Positions 42,114-50,206 of a stretch of 64,000 nt of DNA are shown here, piece after piece; within the stretch, counting starts at the first letter, position 1, and every line of letters begins with the position of its first letter. The translations under genes and the position numbers were made by a program. The stretch is from contig JAEXEN010000032.1 in NCBI GenBank assembly GCA_023400985.1, positions 1-64,000 of the forward strand, given 5' to 3'. The notes beneath the pieces are model-generated. The model was not told where the DNA came from. It saw only the letters and a list, made by a program, of their open reading frames with translations, and searched no databases. Source of the DNA: Bacillota bacterium. GTDB taxonomy: Bacteria; Bacillota; Clostridia; Christensenellales; CAG-138.

Positions 42114-43040
42114 ATGAAAAGGATGAAGGGCAATAAAATCATTTTGCTGGCGATGTCGGCGCTTATGGCGGCTTCCGTTTTGGCGGGCTGCGGCTCTGCC
42201 AAAGATGGGGAAGACCTATCGCTGACGGTGGGGCTTATGCCTGCGGTGGATGCCGCGCCTGTTTTGCTGGCCGAAAAAAACGGGTACTTCACGGAACTGG
42301 GGCTAACGGTTGAACTGCAGATGTATAGCAACGCGCAGGACAGGCAAAGCGCCCTCCAGACGCAGTCGATCGACGGCGCTATAACGGATTTGATCGCGGT
42401 TGCCGCAAATGTTGACGCGGGCTTCGATATCAAGGCCACCACCATGACCAACGGCGTGTTCCCGGTGCTTTCATACGAAGACGCGGAAAATAAAACGAGC
42501 ATCAAGGTAGGCATGATGGAGGTCAGCGTCACCAATTTTTTGGTGGATGAATGGATGGGCGATAAGTACACCATTGAAAAGGTCTACATCAACGATATTC
42601 CAGCAAGGCTGGCGGCGATCGAAAGCGGTCAACTGGATATGGGGGTGTTTCCCGAGCCGATGGCTTCTATGGGAGAACTCAGCGGGCTCACAAAAACGCT
42701 TTATCAGCCTGAAGGTGGATTTTGCCCAAACGTGATCGTATTTACGGGCAAAGCTTTGACAGAAAAAGAAGAAGCGGTAAGGCTGTTCCACGAGGCCTAT
42801 AATAAAGCCGTCGCGGAGCTAAATCAAAACCCGCAGGCCGCGCGGGACGTTCTTATGGAGAAAATTCCCAACCTAAGCCCCGATATCAAGGATACGATGA
42901 TCCTCCCCGAATATACGGAGGCAACGCTTCCCGACGACCAGTATATCGATAAGATCATTGCGTGGACCGCCGAGGTCATGAAAAAAGAGCTGACCGTCAC
43001 GGCAAGCGATTTGATTGAAAGAACGTTCACTCAATCATGA
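42114..43040 (+). CDS. ABC transporter substrate-binding lipoprotein (SsuA/THI5-like)
   Basis: A 308-residue protein with a signal peptide and lipobox LAGCG (mature Cys near 25), followed by an NMT1/THI5-type binding fold (LMPAVDAAPVLLAEKNGYFTELGL). I start at ATG 42,114; GGAG is upstream. The class binds thiamine precursors, sulfonates, nitrate or similar small ligands; this member's ligand is not evident. It overlaps the ATPase by 4 bp. Confidence 0.87.
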   Translation: MKRMKGNKIILLAMSALMAASVLAGCGSAKDGEDLSLTVGLMPAVDAAPVLLAEKNGYFTELGLTVELQMYSNAQDRQSALQTQSIDGAITDLIAVAANVDAGFDIKATTMTNGVFPVLSYEDAENKTSIKVGMMEVSVTNFLVDEWMGDKYTIEKVYINDIPARLAAIESGQLDMGVFPEPMASMGELSGLTKTLYQPEGGFCPNVIVFTGKALTEKEEAVRLFHEAYNKAVAELNQNPQAARDVLMEKIPNLSPDIKDTMILPEYTEATLPDDQYIDKIIAWTAEVMKKELTVTASDLIERTFTQS

Positions 43041-43783
43041 TAAGCATAAGAGGTTTGGGGGTAAGATACGGCAGCGAATATGCTTTACGGCATGTCTATC
43101 TCGAGATCCCCCAAAATAGAACATGCGCGATCATCGGCCCTTCCGGCTGCGGCAAGACGACCCTTTTATACGCTATGGCAGGGCTTCTTGCCCCCTCCGA
43201 AGGGGAAGTTTTTATCGACGGAGAAGAGCAAACCGCGGTTCGCAAAGAGACGAGCGTGATCCTTCAAAGCACGGGGCTTCTCCCTTGGAAAACGGCTTTT
43301 AAAAACGTTTCTCTCGGCCTTGAAGCGAGAAAGCTCGATAAGCTTATAATTCATGAGAAGACCGCCTCCATGATGAAAGAGCTCGGAATTTGGGAGCATA
43401 AGGATAAATTTCCCATGCAGCTTTCCGGCGGACAAAAACAAAGGACCGCCATTGCGCGGTCGCTCGTTCTGGAACCCGATTTGCTGCTGATGGACGAAGC
43501 GTCTTCGGCGCTTGACGCTCTAAGCAGAGAACATCTTCAAAACCTGATATTGGGGCTATATAAGAAAAAGCCCATTACCATGGTGCTCATTACCCATAGC
43601 ATCGAGGAAGCGGTTTTCTTAGGACAGTCCATCGTTATCATGAAGCGGGCGGGCATAAAGCATATCCTTGAAAACCCTTATTTCGGCGACGAGGACATCC
43701 GTTCCAAGTCCGATTATTACGGTATCTGCCTTGAGGTGCGAAAATGGCTGCAGGGGGAGGAGGAAAGCGATGAAAGCCTTTAA
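43037..43783 (+). CDS. ABC transporter ATPase (SsuB/TauB-like)
   Basis: A 248-residue ATPase with Walker A GPSGCGKTT, signature LSGGQKQR, Walker B LLLMDEASSALD and H-loop THS. It is translationally coupled to the substrate-binding protein (ATGA) and overlaps the permease by 14 bp. Confidence 0.92.
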   Translation: MISIRGLGVRYGSEYALRHVYLEIPQNRTCAIIGPSGCGKTTLLYAMAGLLAPSEGEVFIDGEEQTAVRKETSVILQSTGLLPWKTAFKNVSLGLEARKLDKLIIHEKTASMMKELGIWEHKDKFPMQLSGGQKQRTAIARSLVLEPDLLLMDEASSALDALSREHLQNLILGLYKKKPITMVLITHSIEEAVFLGQSIVIMKRAGIKHILENPYFGDEDIRSKSDYYGICLEVRKWLQGEEESDESL

Positions 43784-44528
43784 GAAAGTATTTTTGAATA
43801 AAACCGTGTCCGGCGCCTGCATTGTTTTGTTCCTCTGGTACATTTTACATATCCTTGTAAGATCAGGCATCATTCCCGGGCCGTATGAAACGTTTGTTAT
43901 GTTTGGGAAGCTTATGACGGGCACGCTTCTATTGCATATCGGAAGCAGCGTGTTTCGGATTGCGGCCGCCATGGCGGTATCCATGGGCATTGGGGTGCCG
44001 CTCGGGCTGTGGATGGGAGCGTCAAAAATTGCGGACGCTTTTATTTCCCCTGTCGCCTATATCCTGTATCCTATCCCCAAGGTCGCCTTTTTGCCGCTTT
44101 TTATGGTGCTTTTCGGGCTCGGGAACAGCTCCAAAATTATTTTGATCATCGCTGTGATCATATTTCAGATCATGCTGATGGTCAGGGATGGCGCAAAGGA
44201 GATTCCCGCGGAATTGAATGCTTCTGTAAAATCTCTCGGGCTAAACTGCGCACAAACCTATAAGAACCTTGTGTTTCCTGCGGTACTGCCAAACATTATA
44301 TCTGCGATGCGAATGAGCATAGGCGTCAGCATCGCCACGCTGTTTTTCAGCGAGAACTTCGCTACCACTTACGGCATCGGGTATTTTATCATGAATTGTT
44401 GGGTCATGGCCGATTATGTTCAGATGTTCGCCGGGATTTTGGCGATGAGCCTCATGGGCGTCCTTCTGTTTAAGGCAATTGACCTCATGGAAAAGAAGCT
44501 TTGCCCTTGGCTGCTTCTTGGCGATTGA
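43770..44528 (+). CDS. ABC transporter permease (SsuC/TauC-like)
   Basis: A 252-residue inner-membrane permease with about six helices and the EAA-type loop (ELNASVKSLGLNCAQTYKNLVFPAVLPNIISAMRMS). I start at ATG 43,770 behind GGGGGAGGAGG. The trio is complete. A terminator follows 120 bp later. Confidence 0.92.
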   Translation: MKAFKKVFLNKTVSGACIVLFLWYILHILVRSGIIPGPYETFVMFGKLMTGTLLLHIGSSVFRIAAAMAVSMGIGVPLGLWMGASKIADAFISPVAYILYPIPKVAFLPLFMVLFGLGNSSKIILIIAVIIFQIMLMVRDGAKEIPAELNASVKSLGLNCAQTYKNLVFPAVLPNIISAMRMSIGVSIATLFFSENFATTYGIGYFIMNCWVMADYVQMFAGILAMSLMGVLLFKAIDLMEKKLCPWLLLGD

Positions 44529-44649
44529 GGGAACTCTCCGGCAAAGTGTAAAACATTGATATTGATATAGTTATCTACTTTCTTTTGCGGTTTCGTTCGA
44601 AAAATCCGCTTAATGAATAGTGAAGAATGAATAGCGAAGAATACAAACG

Positions 44650-44681
44650 AAAAGTCCGCCAACATTCGTTGACGGACTTTT
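44650..44681. terminator. Bidirectional hairpin after the transporter and beside the broken tRNA copy
   Basis: AAAAGTCCG...CAAC pairs with GTTG...CGGACTTTT; T-rich on both sides. On the minus strand it stands just after the truncated tRNA copy, as the intact tRNA has its own terminator. Confidence 0.6.
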
Positions 44682-44683
44682 CA

Positions 44684-44719
44684 TTTGGCTCCCCCCTGTT
44701 GGACTCGAACCAACGACAC
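44684..44719 (-). pseudogene. Truncated tRNA-Asn 3' segment (possible attachment-site remnant)
   Basis: 36 bp that match the 3' end (acceptor arm, CCA and T-arm) of the intact tRNA-Asn at 44,936-45,011, with six instead of five C in the acceptor run. The D-arm and anticodon arm are absent; unrelated hairpin-rich sequence to 44,930 replaces them. A duplicated tRNA 3' end is the usual scar of an integrative element. Confidence 0.65.
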
Positions 44720-44897
44720 GTCCGGGGCAAAATATGGTCGTTCCGTGTCGGCGCGAGCGCCTTCCTTGAACTCCCTATTTTGTCCTTGCTCCGCCTCGCT
44801 GCATCCCGCACTGCGGGCGCTCGGCTCCGCAACAGTTGACAGCCGCGATGTGGCCGTTAACGCAATGCCGTCGGTTCAAAATCAGATAGAGAAAACC
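44720..44897. other. Hairpin-rich spacer between tRNA copies, no gene seen
   Basis: Contains complementary segments (GGCAAAATA with TATTTTGTCC, GGCGC-GA-GCGCC, CCCGCA-CTG-TGCGGG-like). Short open frames here lack ribosome binding sites. Possibly a small mobile or repeat remnant. Confidence 0.4.
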
Positions 44898-44928
44898 AAA
44901 TAAAAACAGCCACCATAAAGGTGACTGC
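44898..44928 (-). terminator. Terminator of tRNA-Asn
   Basis: Minus-strand GCAGTCACC-TTTAT-GGTGGCTGT then TTTTA. Confidence 0.75.
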
Positions 44929-44935
44929 TTTTCTT

Positions 44936-45011
44936 TGGCTCCCCCTGTTGGACTCGAACCAACGACACTGCGGTTAACAGCCGCATGCTCTACCGACTGA
45001 GCTAAGGAGGA
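44936..45011 (-). tRNA. tRNA-Asn (anticodon GTT), CCA encoded
   Basis: 76-nt cloverleaf: acceptor TCCTCCT pairs with AGGGGGA, D-arm with AGCTCAGTCGGTAGAGC, anticodon loop CTGTTAA giving GTT, T-arm with GGTTCGAGTCC, discriminator G and encoded CCA. Confidence 0.97.
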
Positions 45012-45190
45012 ACGGCACGAATGATATTTTACAACAGACCGGAACGTTTTTCAAGCCTTTTTGCAAAAAAAGCGGAAGTAAAAAAGGTGCTGCCGATATC
45101 CTTTTTATGGTATGATATTTTTAAGTTTGGGGCGTCGGGGCACACGGCGCGCCTTTCAAAAAGCTTTCAACCGCAAAAGGGGGAGGATAC

Positions 45191-46108
45191 ATGGAATTCC
45201 TGAAGCTGCTGCAACAGGCGCGGACGCCTTTCTTTACGGAGCTGTTTTCCGCCCTCACCTATTTGGGCGACGAGCTCGTTTTTATGGCGACCGTGCTGGT
45301 CGTGCTGTGGTGCGTGAACAAAAAATGGGGGTACCGCTTGTTCGCCATGGGGATGATGGGAACCATCCTCAATCAGATATTGAAGGCGATCTTCCTGATA
45401 CCGCGCCCATGGGTGTTCGACAGCTCTTTCAAACCCGTCGAATCGGCGTTGGAGAGTGCGGGCGGCTATTCGTTTCCGAGCGGGCATACGCAAAGCGCCG
45501 CAACGCTTTTCGGCGGCATCGCCGCATGGCTTAAAAGGCGTTGGGCGACCGTCGTCGCCATACTGCTCGTTTTGATCACGGCATTTTCGAGGATGTATCT
45601 CGGCGTTCATACGCCTCTCGACGTGGGCGTTTCCCTTGCAACGGGGCTTTTTACGGTACTTCTGTTCGCATATCTTTTTGAAAAGGCCGAAAAAAATCCG
45701 CGCGTCAATTTCGGCGTAAGTATCGCGGTCTCAGTGGGGGCGCTCATCCTTTTATTGTATGTGCTGTTTGCGCCGAAAACGGAACGCAACGTGGCGCAGT
45801 TTGACGCGGAGGGCTTAAAAACCGCTTACACGGTGTTTGGTACGGTGATTGGGCTCGTCGTATCGTGGTTTATAGACAGCCGCTATATCCGCTACGAGAC
45901 ACGCGCCGCGTGGTGGGCGCAAATACTCAAATTCGTGCTGGGACTAGGGCTTGTGGCGGGCATCCGGGCAGGCCTCAAGGCGCCGCTTCTCGCGCTGTTC
46001 CAAGGCCACGGGGCGGCGGATTGTTTGCGCTATTTCCTCATGACTGTCACGGGCGGCGTAGTTTGGCCGCTCACGTTTCGTTTCTTTGCAAAAACGGCTC
46101 AAAAATAA
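45191..46108 (+). CDS. PAP2-family membrane phosphatase
   Basis: A 305-residue protein with several membrane helices and the three phosphatidic-acid-phosphatase motifs: KAIFLIPRP, PSGHT and SRMYLGVHTPLDV. It probably dephosphorylates undecaprenyl pyrophosphate or another lipid phosphate at the outer face of the membrane. AAGGGGGAGG lies before the ATG. It converges on the DUF1294 gene with a 10-bp overlap. Confidence 0.9.
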   Translation: MEFLKLLQQARTPFFTELFSALTYLGDELVFMATVLVVLWCVNKKWGYRLFAMGMMGTILNQILKAIFLIPRPWVFDSSFKPVESALESAGGYSFPSGHTQSAATLFGGIAAWLKRRWATVVAILLVLITAFSRMYLGVHTPLDVGVSLATGLFTVLLFAYLFEKAEKNPRVNFGVSIAVSVGALILLLYVLFAPKTERNVAQFDAEGLKTAYTVFGTVIGLVVSWFIDSRYIRYETRAAWWAQILKFVLGLGLVAGIRAGLKAPLLALFQGHGAADCLRYFLMTVTGGVVWPLTFRFFAKTAQK

Positions 46109-46371
46109 CAAGCGGCGGCAATCGCGATATGCAAAAGCAGAATTGCCGGCATGCCGTAGCGAAATGCGTTTTTTCTCGTTTTGTGATGAAACGCGTACAT
46201 CCCTAAAAGACTTCCGAGTGCGCCGCCGAAGGCGGCGCAGAGAAAAAGCGTGCGCTCGCGTATACGGCGCTCGCTTTTTTGCGCAAAGCACTTGTCAAAG
46301 CCCATGAGCGCAAAGCCCAAAAGGTTTACGGCGATCATGTAAACGGCGAGATAGGTCAGGAGCGCTTTCAT
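46099..46371 (-). CDS. DUF1294 membrane protein
   Basis: A 90-residue protein with about three helices and the family core NLLGFALMGFDKCFAQKSERRIRERTL, GGALGSLLGMYAFHHKTRK. Function unknown. Its start overlaps the end of the TtcA-like gene by 4 bp. Confidence 0.87.
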   Translation of the reverse strand: MKALLTYLAVYMIAVNLLGFALMGFDKCFAQKSERRIRERTLFLCAAFGGALGSLLGMYAFHHKTRKNAFRYGMPAILLLHIAIAAACYF

Positions 46372-47123
46372 GGCTTATCCTCCGGCTTGTGCTTGCTCGG
46401 GGGCAGGCTGAGCCTGTCCCACATGCCGTATTTTTGCGTGTCGGCGATGGCGTTCAAAATGCGCTCGGGCGCGTCGGGCATGATGGTGGTGAAGTATTTC
46501 AAAACGTCCTTCATATCCTCGCGCTTGGTTTTCCCCGCTACGGGGCAGTTGGGCTTGCACACGGGAAGCTCCAGCCGCTTCGCGACGCTGAGCGCATACT
46601 TTTCCGGCAAGAACACAAGCGGACGTATCACGGTCACTTCACTGCGGCTCAAATAGGTAACGGGGCCGAAGGTGTTGAGGCGGCTTTCGAATAGAAGGCT
46701 CATGAAGAAGGTTTCCAGTACGTCCTCGCGGTTGTGGCCGAGCGCCACAAGGTTGCAGCCGCGTTTTTTCGCGGCGTCGTTGAGCGCGCCGCGCCTTAAC
46801 TTTGCGCATAATGCGCAGGGGTGCTTTTCCTTGCGCTCGTTGAATACCACGTCGCCGATCTCGGTGGGCAGTATCTCAAAGGGAACGCCGATTTTTTCGG
46901 CAAACGCCTCCACGGGCGAATGATCCTCCTTCGTGAGGCCCAGGTCGAGCATCACCGCGCATAGGTCAAACGGCGTTTTAGAAAACTGCGAATAGAGCTT
47001 CAATCCGTACATCAATAAAAGGCTGTCCTTGCCGCCGGAAACGCCTACGCATACTTTATCGCCCTTTGAGATCATGTGATAGCGCTCGTCGGCGCGGCGG
47101 ATACAGCCCAAAACCCTTTTCAT
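46368..47123 (-). CDS. TtcA-family PP-loop ATPase (tRNA 2-thiolation-like)
   Basis: A 251-residue protein with the PP-loop SGGKDS, CALC (C-x2-C) and a later Cys in CKPNCPV, as in TtcA enzymes that thiolate cytidine 32 of tRNA using a 4Fe-4S cluster. Bacillota carry several TtcA-like paralogues of uncertain specificity, so no gene symbol is given. It is coupled to the DUF1294 gene. Confidence 0.85.
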   Translation of the reverse strand: MKRVLGCIRRADERYHMISKGDKVCVGVSGGKDSLLLMYGLKLYSQFSKTPFDLCAVMLDLGLTKEDHSPVEAFAEKIGVPFEILPTEIGDVVFNERKEKHPCALCAKLRRGALNDAAKKRGCNLVALGHNREDVLETFFMSLLFESRLNTFGPVTYLSRSEVTVIRPLVFLPEKYALSVAKRLELPVCKPNCPVAGKTKREDMKDVLKYFTTIMPDAPERILNAIADTQKYGMWDRLSLPPSKHKPEDKP

Positions 47124-47183
47124 AACAATCCCCGACCTTTACTGGAAACAGTATAACAGGCGCAAAAGGCGGTCCGCAACCTT

Positions 47184-47298
47184 AAGGTAAGGGGAGTCGA
47201 ACCCTTGTGCCTCAAAACTGCCAGTTTGGCACATGTCTTTGTCATCGTCAGTCGCCGTAGGGCCCTCTAAACCGCAAAGATTCGGTTCCCCTTACCTT
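47184..47298. repeat. 115-bp element with terminal inverted repeats (MITE-like)
   Basis: Both ends read AAGGTAAGGGGA inward (12-bp perfect, further matches to 18 bp). Inside is a stem TGTGCC...GGCACA enclosing AAACTG-GC-AGTTT, and a T-loop-like GGTTCGACTCC. It contains no frame. A 34-bp match to one end lies at 58,374-58,407, which argues for a dispersed element. Confidence 0.6.
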
Positions 47299-47347
47299 AT
47301 TCACCGTGTCAAAGCCGTAAACTTTTCCTTTAGAAGCGAAATAACGG

Positions 47348-47377
47348 TTGCCCTTGACGCGAAACAGAGGGTATAAT
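47348..47377 (+). promoter_or_regulatory. Promoter of the P-loop protein gene
   Basis: TTGCCC (47,348), 18 bp, TATAAT (47,372). Confidence 0.45.
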
Positions 47378-47408
47378 AAGGCTATCAAACGTAAGGGAGG
47401 GGTTTCTC

Positions 47409-47840
47409 TTGATACGCGTCATCGTGGGCGAGACCGGCGCGGGTAAAACCAAGCGCATCATCAGCATAGCGAACGAAATGCTGCAGTCGGCAAAAGGAAG
47501 TATTGTTTTCCTCGATCACGACAGTAAGTACATGTTCGACCTGAAGAACGCGATCAGGTTCATCGACGCATCCGAATTCCATATCGACGGTCCGGAAAAA
47601 TTCACCGGGTTCTTAGCAGGGCTTGCAGCCCAGGATTTTGATTTGGAATACATTTTTATCGACGGTTTTCGAAAGATCGTGCGTCGCCCGCTGGAAACGC
47701 TCCCCGGCCTTTTTGAAGAACTGGAAAGCTTCACAAAGGAGCGCAATATCAAGATCATCTTCAGCATCACCGCCAACCCTTCCGAGCTTCCCGCATTCCT
47801 GCAGAATTATCTGCGCAGCGTAGCGGAAGATATCGCATAA
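47409..47840 (+). CDS. Conserved P-loop protein of unknown function
   Basis: A 143-residue cytosolic protein starting at TTG behind AAGGGAGGGG. Walker A is GETGAGKT (7-14), a Walker-B-like stretch is YIFIDGF. It resembles a small clostridial family sometimes mislabelled PilT; no pilus genes are present. Terminator follows. Confidence 0.75.
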   Translation: MIRVIVGETGAGKTKRIISIANEMLQSAKGSIVFLDHDSKYMFDLKNAIRFIDASEFHIDGPEKFTGFLAGLAAQDFDLEYIFIDGFRKIVRRPLETLPGLFEELESFTKERNIKIIFSITANPSELPAFLQNYLRSVAEDIA

Positions 47841-47862
47841 TGTAAATTTTAAACGAAACACG

Positions 47863-47894
47863 AAAAGCGGACACGGTTGTGCCCGCTTTTTTTT
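47863..47894 (+). terminator. Terminator after the P-loop protein gene
   Basis: AAAAGCGG-x-CAC-GGTT-GTG-x-CCGCTTTTTTTT. Confidence 0.85.
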
Positions 47895-47930
47895 GCAATA
47901 CTTACCGCCGGAGTAATAATAATTGTTCAT

Positions 47931-47960
47931 TTGACGCGATGTACTGAAAGTTGATACAAT
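47931..47960 (+). promoter_or_regulatory. Promoter of the CtpA protease gene
   Basis: TTGACG (47,931), 18 bp, TACAAT (47,955). Confidence 0.5.
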
Positions 47961-48028
47961 GTCATACATAAATACGAGACGGAAAACCGTTTTCTTTTTT
48001 CTGCGTGTTTGCGTTTAGGAGGCATACT

Positions 48029-49249
48029 ATGAGGTCCTGGCAAAGGACGGCGTTATATTTTCTACTGGTGATACTCATCACCGCGGCGGTCTCCGTGGGG
48101 GTTACGGTAAGCATCATGAACCGCAACGCGCCGGACACGGTCGTGATGAGCGTGGAGGAGTATTCAAAGCTTCGCGAAGTTTTGGTATTCCGTGAGATCA
48201 TGGACAAAATCAATTCCGAAGCGCTCCATAGCGACGTAGACCGCGATACGCTTGTCGAAGACGGCGCGCGCGGCATGCTTGCGGCGTTGAACGATCCGTA
48301 CGCCGAGTACTATACCGCCGAAGAATACGAGGCGTATCTTTCGCGCATCAACGGCGAGTACAACGGCATCGGCATTTTGGTTGGGCAGCCCAACGAGACC
48401 GGCGCACAGATACTGGACGTATACGAGGGCAATCCCGCAGACCTTGCCGGTGTAAAAACGGGGGATATCATTACTGCGGTGGACGGCAAAAGCATGGCCG
48501 GCGTACAGCTTGACGAGCTCGTAGCCGCCGTGGACGTGGCGGTCGGCGAAACCGTTAACCTTACCATTCTCCGGGGCACGGAGACGCTCCAGATACCCGT
48601 GACGAGCGCGGCCATAAACATCAAGCGCGTAAGCTACGCGCTTTTCAACGAGCATACGGGTTATATCCGCCTCGATATGTTTACCGGCAACTGCGTGGAT
48701 GAGTTTGAGGAGGCGCTCAGAAACCTCAACGAGCGCGGCATGAAGTCGCTGGTGATCGATCTTCGCAATAACCCCGGCGGTTCGCTGGACGACGTGGTGG
48801 AGATCGCCGATATGCTGCTCGGCGACTGCACAATCGTAAGCCTCAAGGGCAACGATTCGGGAGACGACCGCGTGTTTACCTCCAAGGGGCAGTCACTCAA
48901 AGTGCCGCTCGCCATTTTGGTCAACGAGAATTCTGCGTCCGCCAGCGAGATACTCGCAGGCGCCATACAGGATAACAACGCGGGTATGATCGTGGGCATG
49001 AAAACCTTTGGAAAGGGAATCGTTCAAACGACCATGCCGCTTCAATCCAACGGCGGCTGGCTCAAAATGACCACCGAGGAATACTATACGCCAAGCGGGG
49101 AGAACATCCACGGCGTGGGCATTACGCCCGATATCATCGCGGACCTGCCGTCCGATATGAAAGGGCTTCCCATCGACCAGATCGATCAGGAAAAGGACGC
49201 GCAGCTCTGGGACGCGCTCGACTATGTGCGCGCAGAAGCGAACAAGTAG
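48029..49249 (+). CDS. ctpA: S41-family C-terminal processing protease
   Basis: A 406-residue protein with an N-terminal membrane anchor (about 7-27), a PDZ domain (about 105-185) and the peptidase domain with catalytic Ser in NENSASASEI and Lys in MKTFGKGIVQ. Acts outside the membrane on C-terminal tails. I start at ATG 48,029 behind AGGAGG. In spore formers related proteases activate sigma-K processing; a specific role here is not shown. Confidence 0.93.
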   Translation: MRSWQRTALYFLLVILITAAVSVGVTVSIMNRNAPDTVVMSVEEYSKLREVLVFREIMDKINSEALHSDVDRDTLVEDGARGMLAALNDPYAEYYTAEEYEAYLSRINGEYNGIGILVGQPNETGAQILDVYEGNPADLAGVKTGDIITAVDGKSMAGVQLDELVAAVDVAVGETVNLTILRGTETLQIPVTSAAINIKRVSYALFNEHTGYIRLDMFTGNCVDEFEEALRNLNERGMKSLVIDLRNNPGGSLDDVVEIADMLLGDCTIVSLKGNDSGDDRVFTSKGQSLKVPLAILVNENSASASEILAGAIQDNNAGMIVGMKTFGKGIVQTTMPLQSNGGWLKMTTEEYYTPSGENIHGVGITPDIIADLPSDMKGLPIDQIDQEKDAQLWDALDYVRAEANK

Positions 49250-49267
49250 AGATTATGCATACAGCAC

Positions 49268-49293
49268 AAAAAAACGGCCCGGAGGCCGTTTTT
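49268..49293 (+). terminator. Terminator of ctpA
   Basis: AAAACGGCC-CGGA-GGCCGTTTTT. Confidence 0.9.
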
Positions 49294-49316
49294 ACTTGCC
49301 GAAAAGTCGGGGGATT

Positions 49317-49340
49317 ATCAAGGGGTCGCAACCCCTTGAT
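49317..49340. repeat. Second hairpin downstream of ctpA
   Basis: Ten-bp perfect stem: ATCAAGGGGT-CGCA-ACCCCTTGAT, followed by TTTG. It abuts the dispersed repeat. Confidence 0.55.
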
Positions 49341-49344
49341 TTTG

Positions 49345-49497
49345 TTCCGGCTTCGGCAGCATGTACACGTCCGGCAAAGCCAAAGCCTTACGGGCCGAGG
49401 CCTGTGGCCTCGCGTGCCGAAACGGATGAAAGCCGCAGGCTTTCGCACCTTTCAGCCTTTTCCGCCCGGGAGCGCGAAGCGCGAGAGGAAAAGGCTG
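49345..49497. repeat. Dispersed structured repeat, copy A
   Basis: About 153 bp matching 60,622-60,768 (both begin TTCCGGCTTCGGC and share CGTGCCGAAACGGATGAAA). Hairpins include GAGGCC-TGT-GGCCTC, AAAGCC-GCA-GGCTTT and an 11-bp outer stem CAGCCTTTTCC/GGAAAAGGCTG. Differences from copy B preserve the pairing. No protein frame is common to both. Confidence 0.65.
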
Positions 49498-49502
49498 TAA
49501 CC

Positions 49503-49532
49503 TCAAGAAAGTGCCGAAGGGCACTTTCTTGA
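49503..49532. terminator. Hairpin at the 3' end of the DUF378 gene
   Basis: Perfect 13-bp stem, TCAAGAAAGTGCC with GGCACTTTCTTGA, 4-nt loop, 4 bp past the minus-strand stop codon; no clear T-run. Confidence 0.45.
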
Positions 49533-49536
49533 CACG

Positions 49537-49749
49537 TCAGTCGTGATCTCTCTCATGCTTAAGGCCGTCTCTGCGGAACAGGATGGAGATACCCCATATT
49601 CCCGCAAGACCCACGATGGTGTATACTACGCGCGCGAGCACCGTGCTCATCCCCCCGAAGATGGCGGCGACAAGGTCGAACTGGAAGAGCCCTATGAGTC
49701 CCCAGTTAAGCGCGCCGATGATAACGAGTATAAGCGCAAGTGTATCCAT
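49537..49749 (-). CDS. DUF378 small membrane protein
   Basis: A 70-residue protein with two helices and the signature LALILVIIGALNWGLIGLFQFDLVAAIFG, then VVYTIVGLAGIW. Start at ATG 49,749 behind GGAG. Function unknown. Confidence 0.9.
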   Translation of the reverse strand: MDTLALILVIIGALNWGLIGLFQFDLVAAIFGGMSTVLARVVYTIVGLAGIWGISILFRRDGLKHERDHD

Positions 49750-49828
49750 GCTATTTGCTCCTTTGCTAAATATAGCACTAGCTTGCGCAAAAGACGGATT
49801 TTCATTCGCGGCGGGCATGGATAAAATT

Positions 49829-50131
49829 TCAATCCGCCCGTTTTCCGCTTTTGGGCGCATCTTTTATATCTTTGAAAAAAAGTTCAACTTCAAACTTGTC
49901 GAAATCCACACTCTCCATAAAATCTTCGCTTTTGAACACGGTGCGGGAAAAGCGGTCGAGATCGTTCAAATGTTTTTTCAAAAGCACCGGCCTTGAAAGG
50001 TCGAGCGCACGGCAAAGCTCGCTCACGAGGGCGGCGTAATCTTCGATTTCGTCCTTTTTTTGATAAGCCGATTCTAAAAGCGCGTCCTTCACGATGCGTC
50101 CGTCCGTACGCAAAGTACCCCAATATTTCAT
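49829..50131 (-). CDS. Conserved hypothetical protein
   Basis: A 100-residue soluble charged protein (MKYWGTLRTDGRIVKDALLESAYQ..., DLSRPVLLKKHLNDLDRFSRTVF). I start at ATG 50,131 behind GGGAGG. I recognise no named domain. It lies between a terminator hairpin and DUF378, in the same direction as both neighbours. Confidence 0.7.
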   Translation of the reverse strand: MKYWGTLRTDGRIVKDALLESAYQKKDEIEDYAALVSELCRALDLSRPVLLKKHLNDLDRFSRTVFKSEDFMESVDFDKFEVELFFKDIKDAPKSGKRAD

Positions 50132-50150
50132 GAGCTTCCTCCCATACAAT

Positions 50151-50194
50151 AAATACGGGGGCCGTGGCGTATGAGCGCGACAGCCCCCGTATTT
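50151..50194 (-). terminator. Terminator of the zinc-ribbon/Ig-like gene
   Basis: 12-bp stem AAATACGGGGGC with GCCCCCGTATTT, followed on the minus strand by ATTG; moderately T-rich. Confidence 0.6.
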
Positions 50195-50206
50195 CAACTT
50201 CTTTTT

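Noticed and set aside
44575..44903. Short frames on both strands around the broken tRNA
   Set aside because: No ribosome binding sites; they cross the tRNA remnant and hairpins.
47184..47298. tRNA or tmRNA suggested by GGTTCGACTCC and a long acceptor-like stem
   Set aside because: No anticodon arm or D-arm of proper size, no CCA, and the 12-bp terminal stem is too long; an inverted-repeat element fits better.
49224..49532. Plus-strand frame of 102 codons downstream of ctpA
   Set aside because: It runs through terminator, repeat and hairpins, and the corresponding copy B does not keep the frame.
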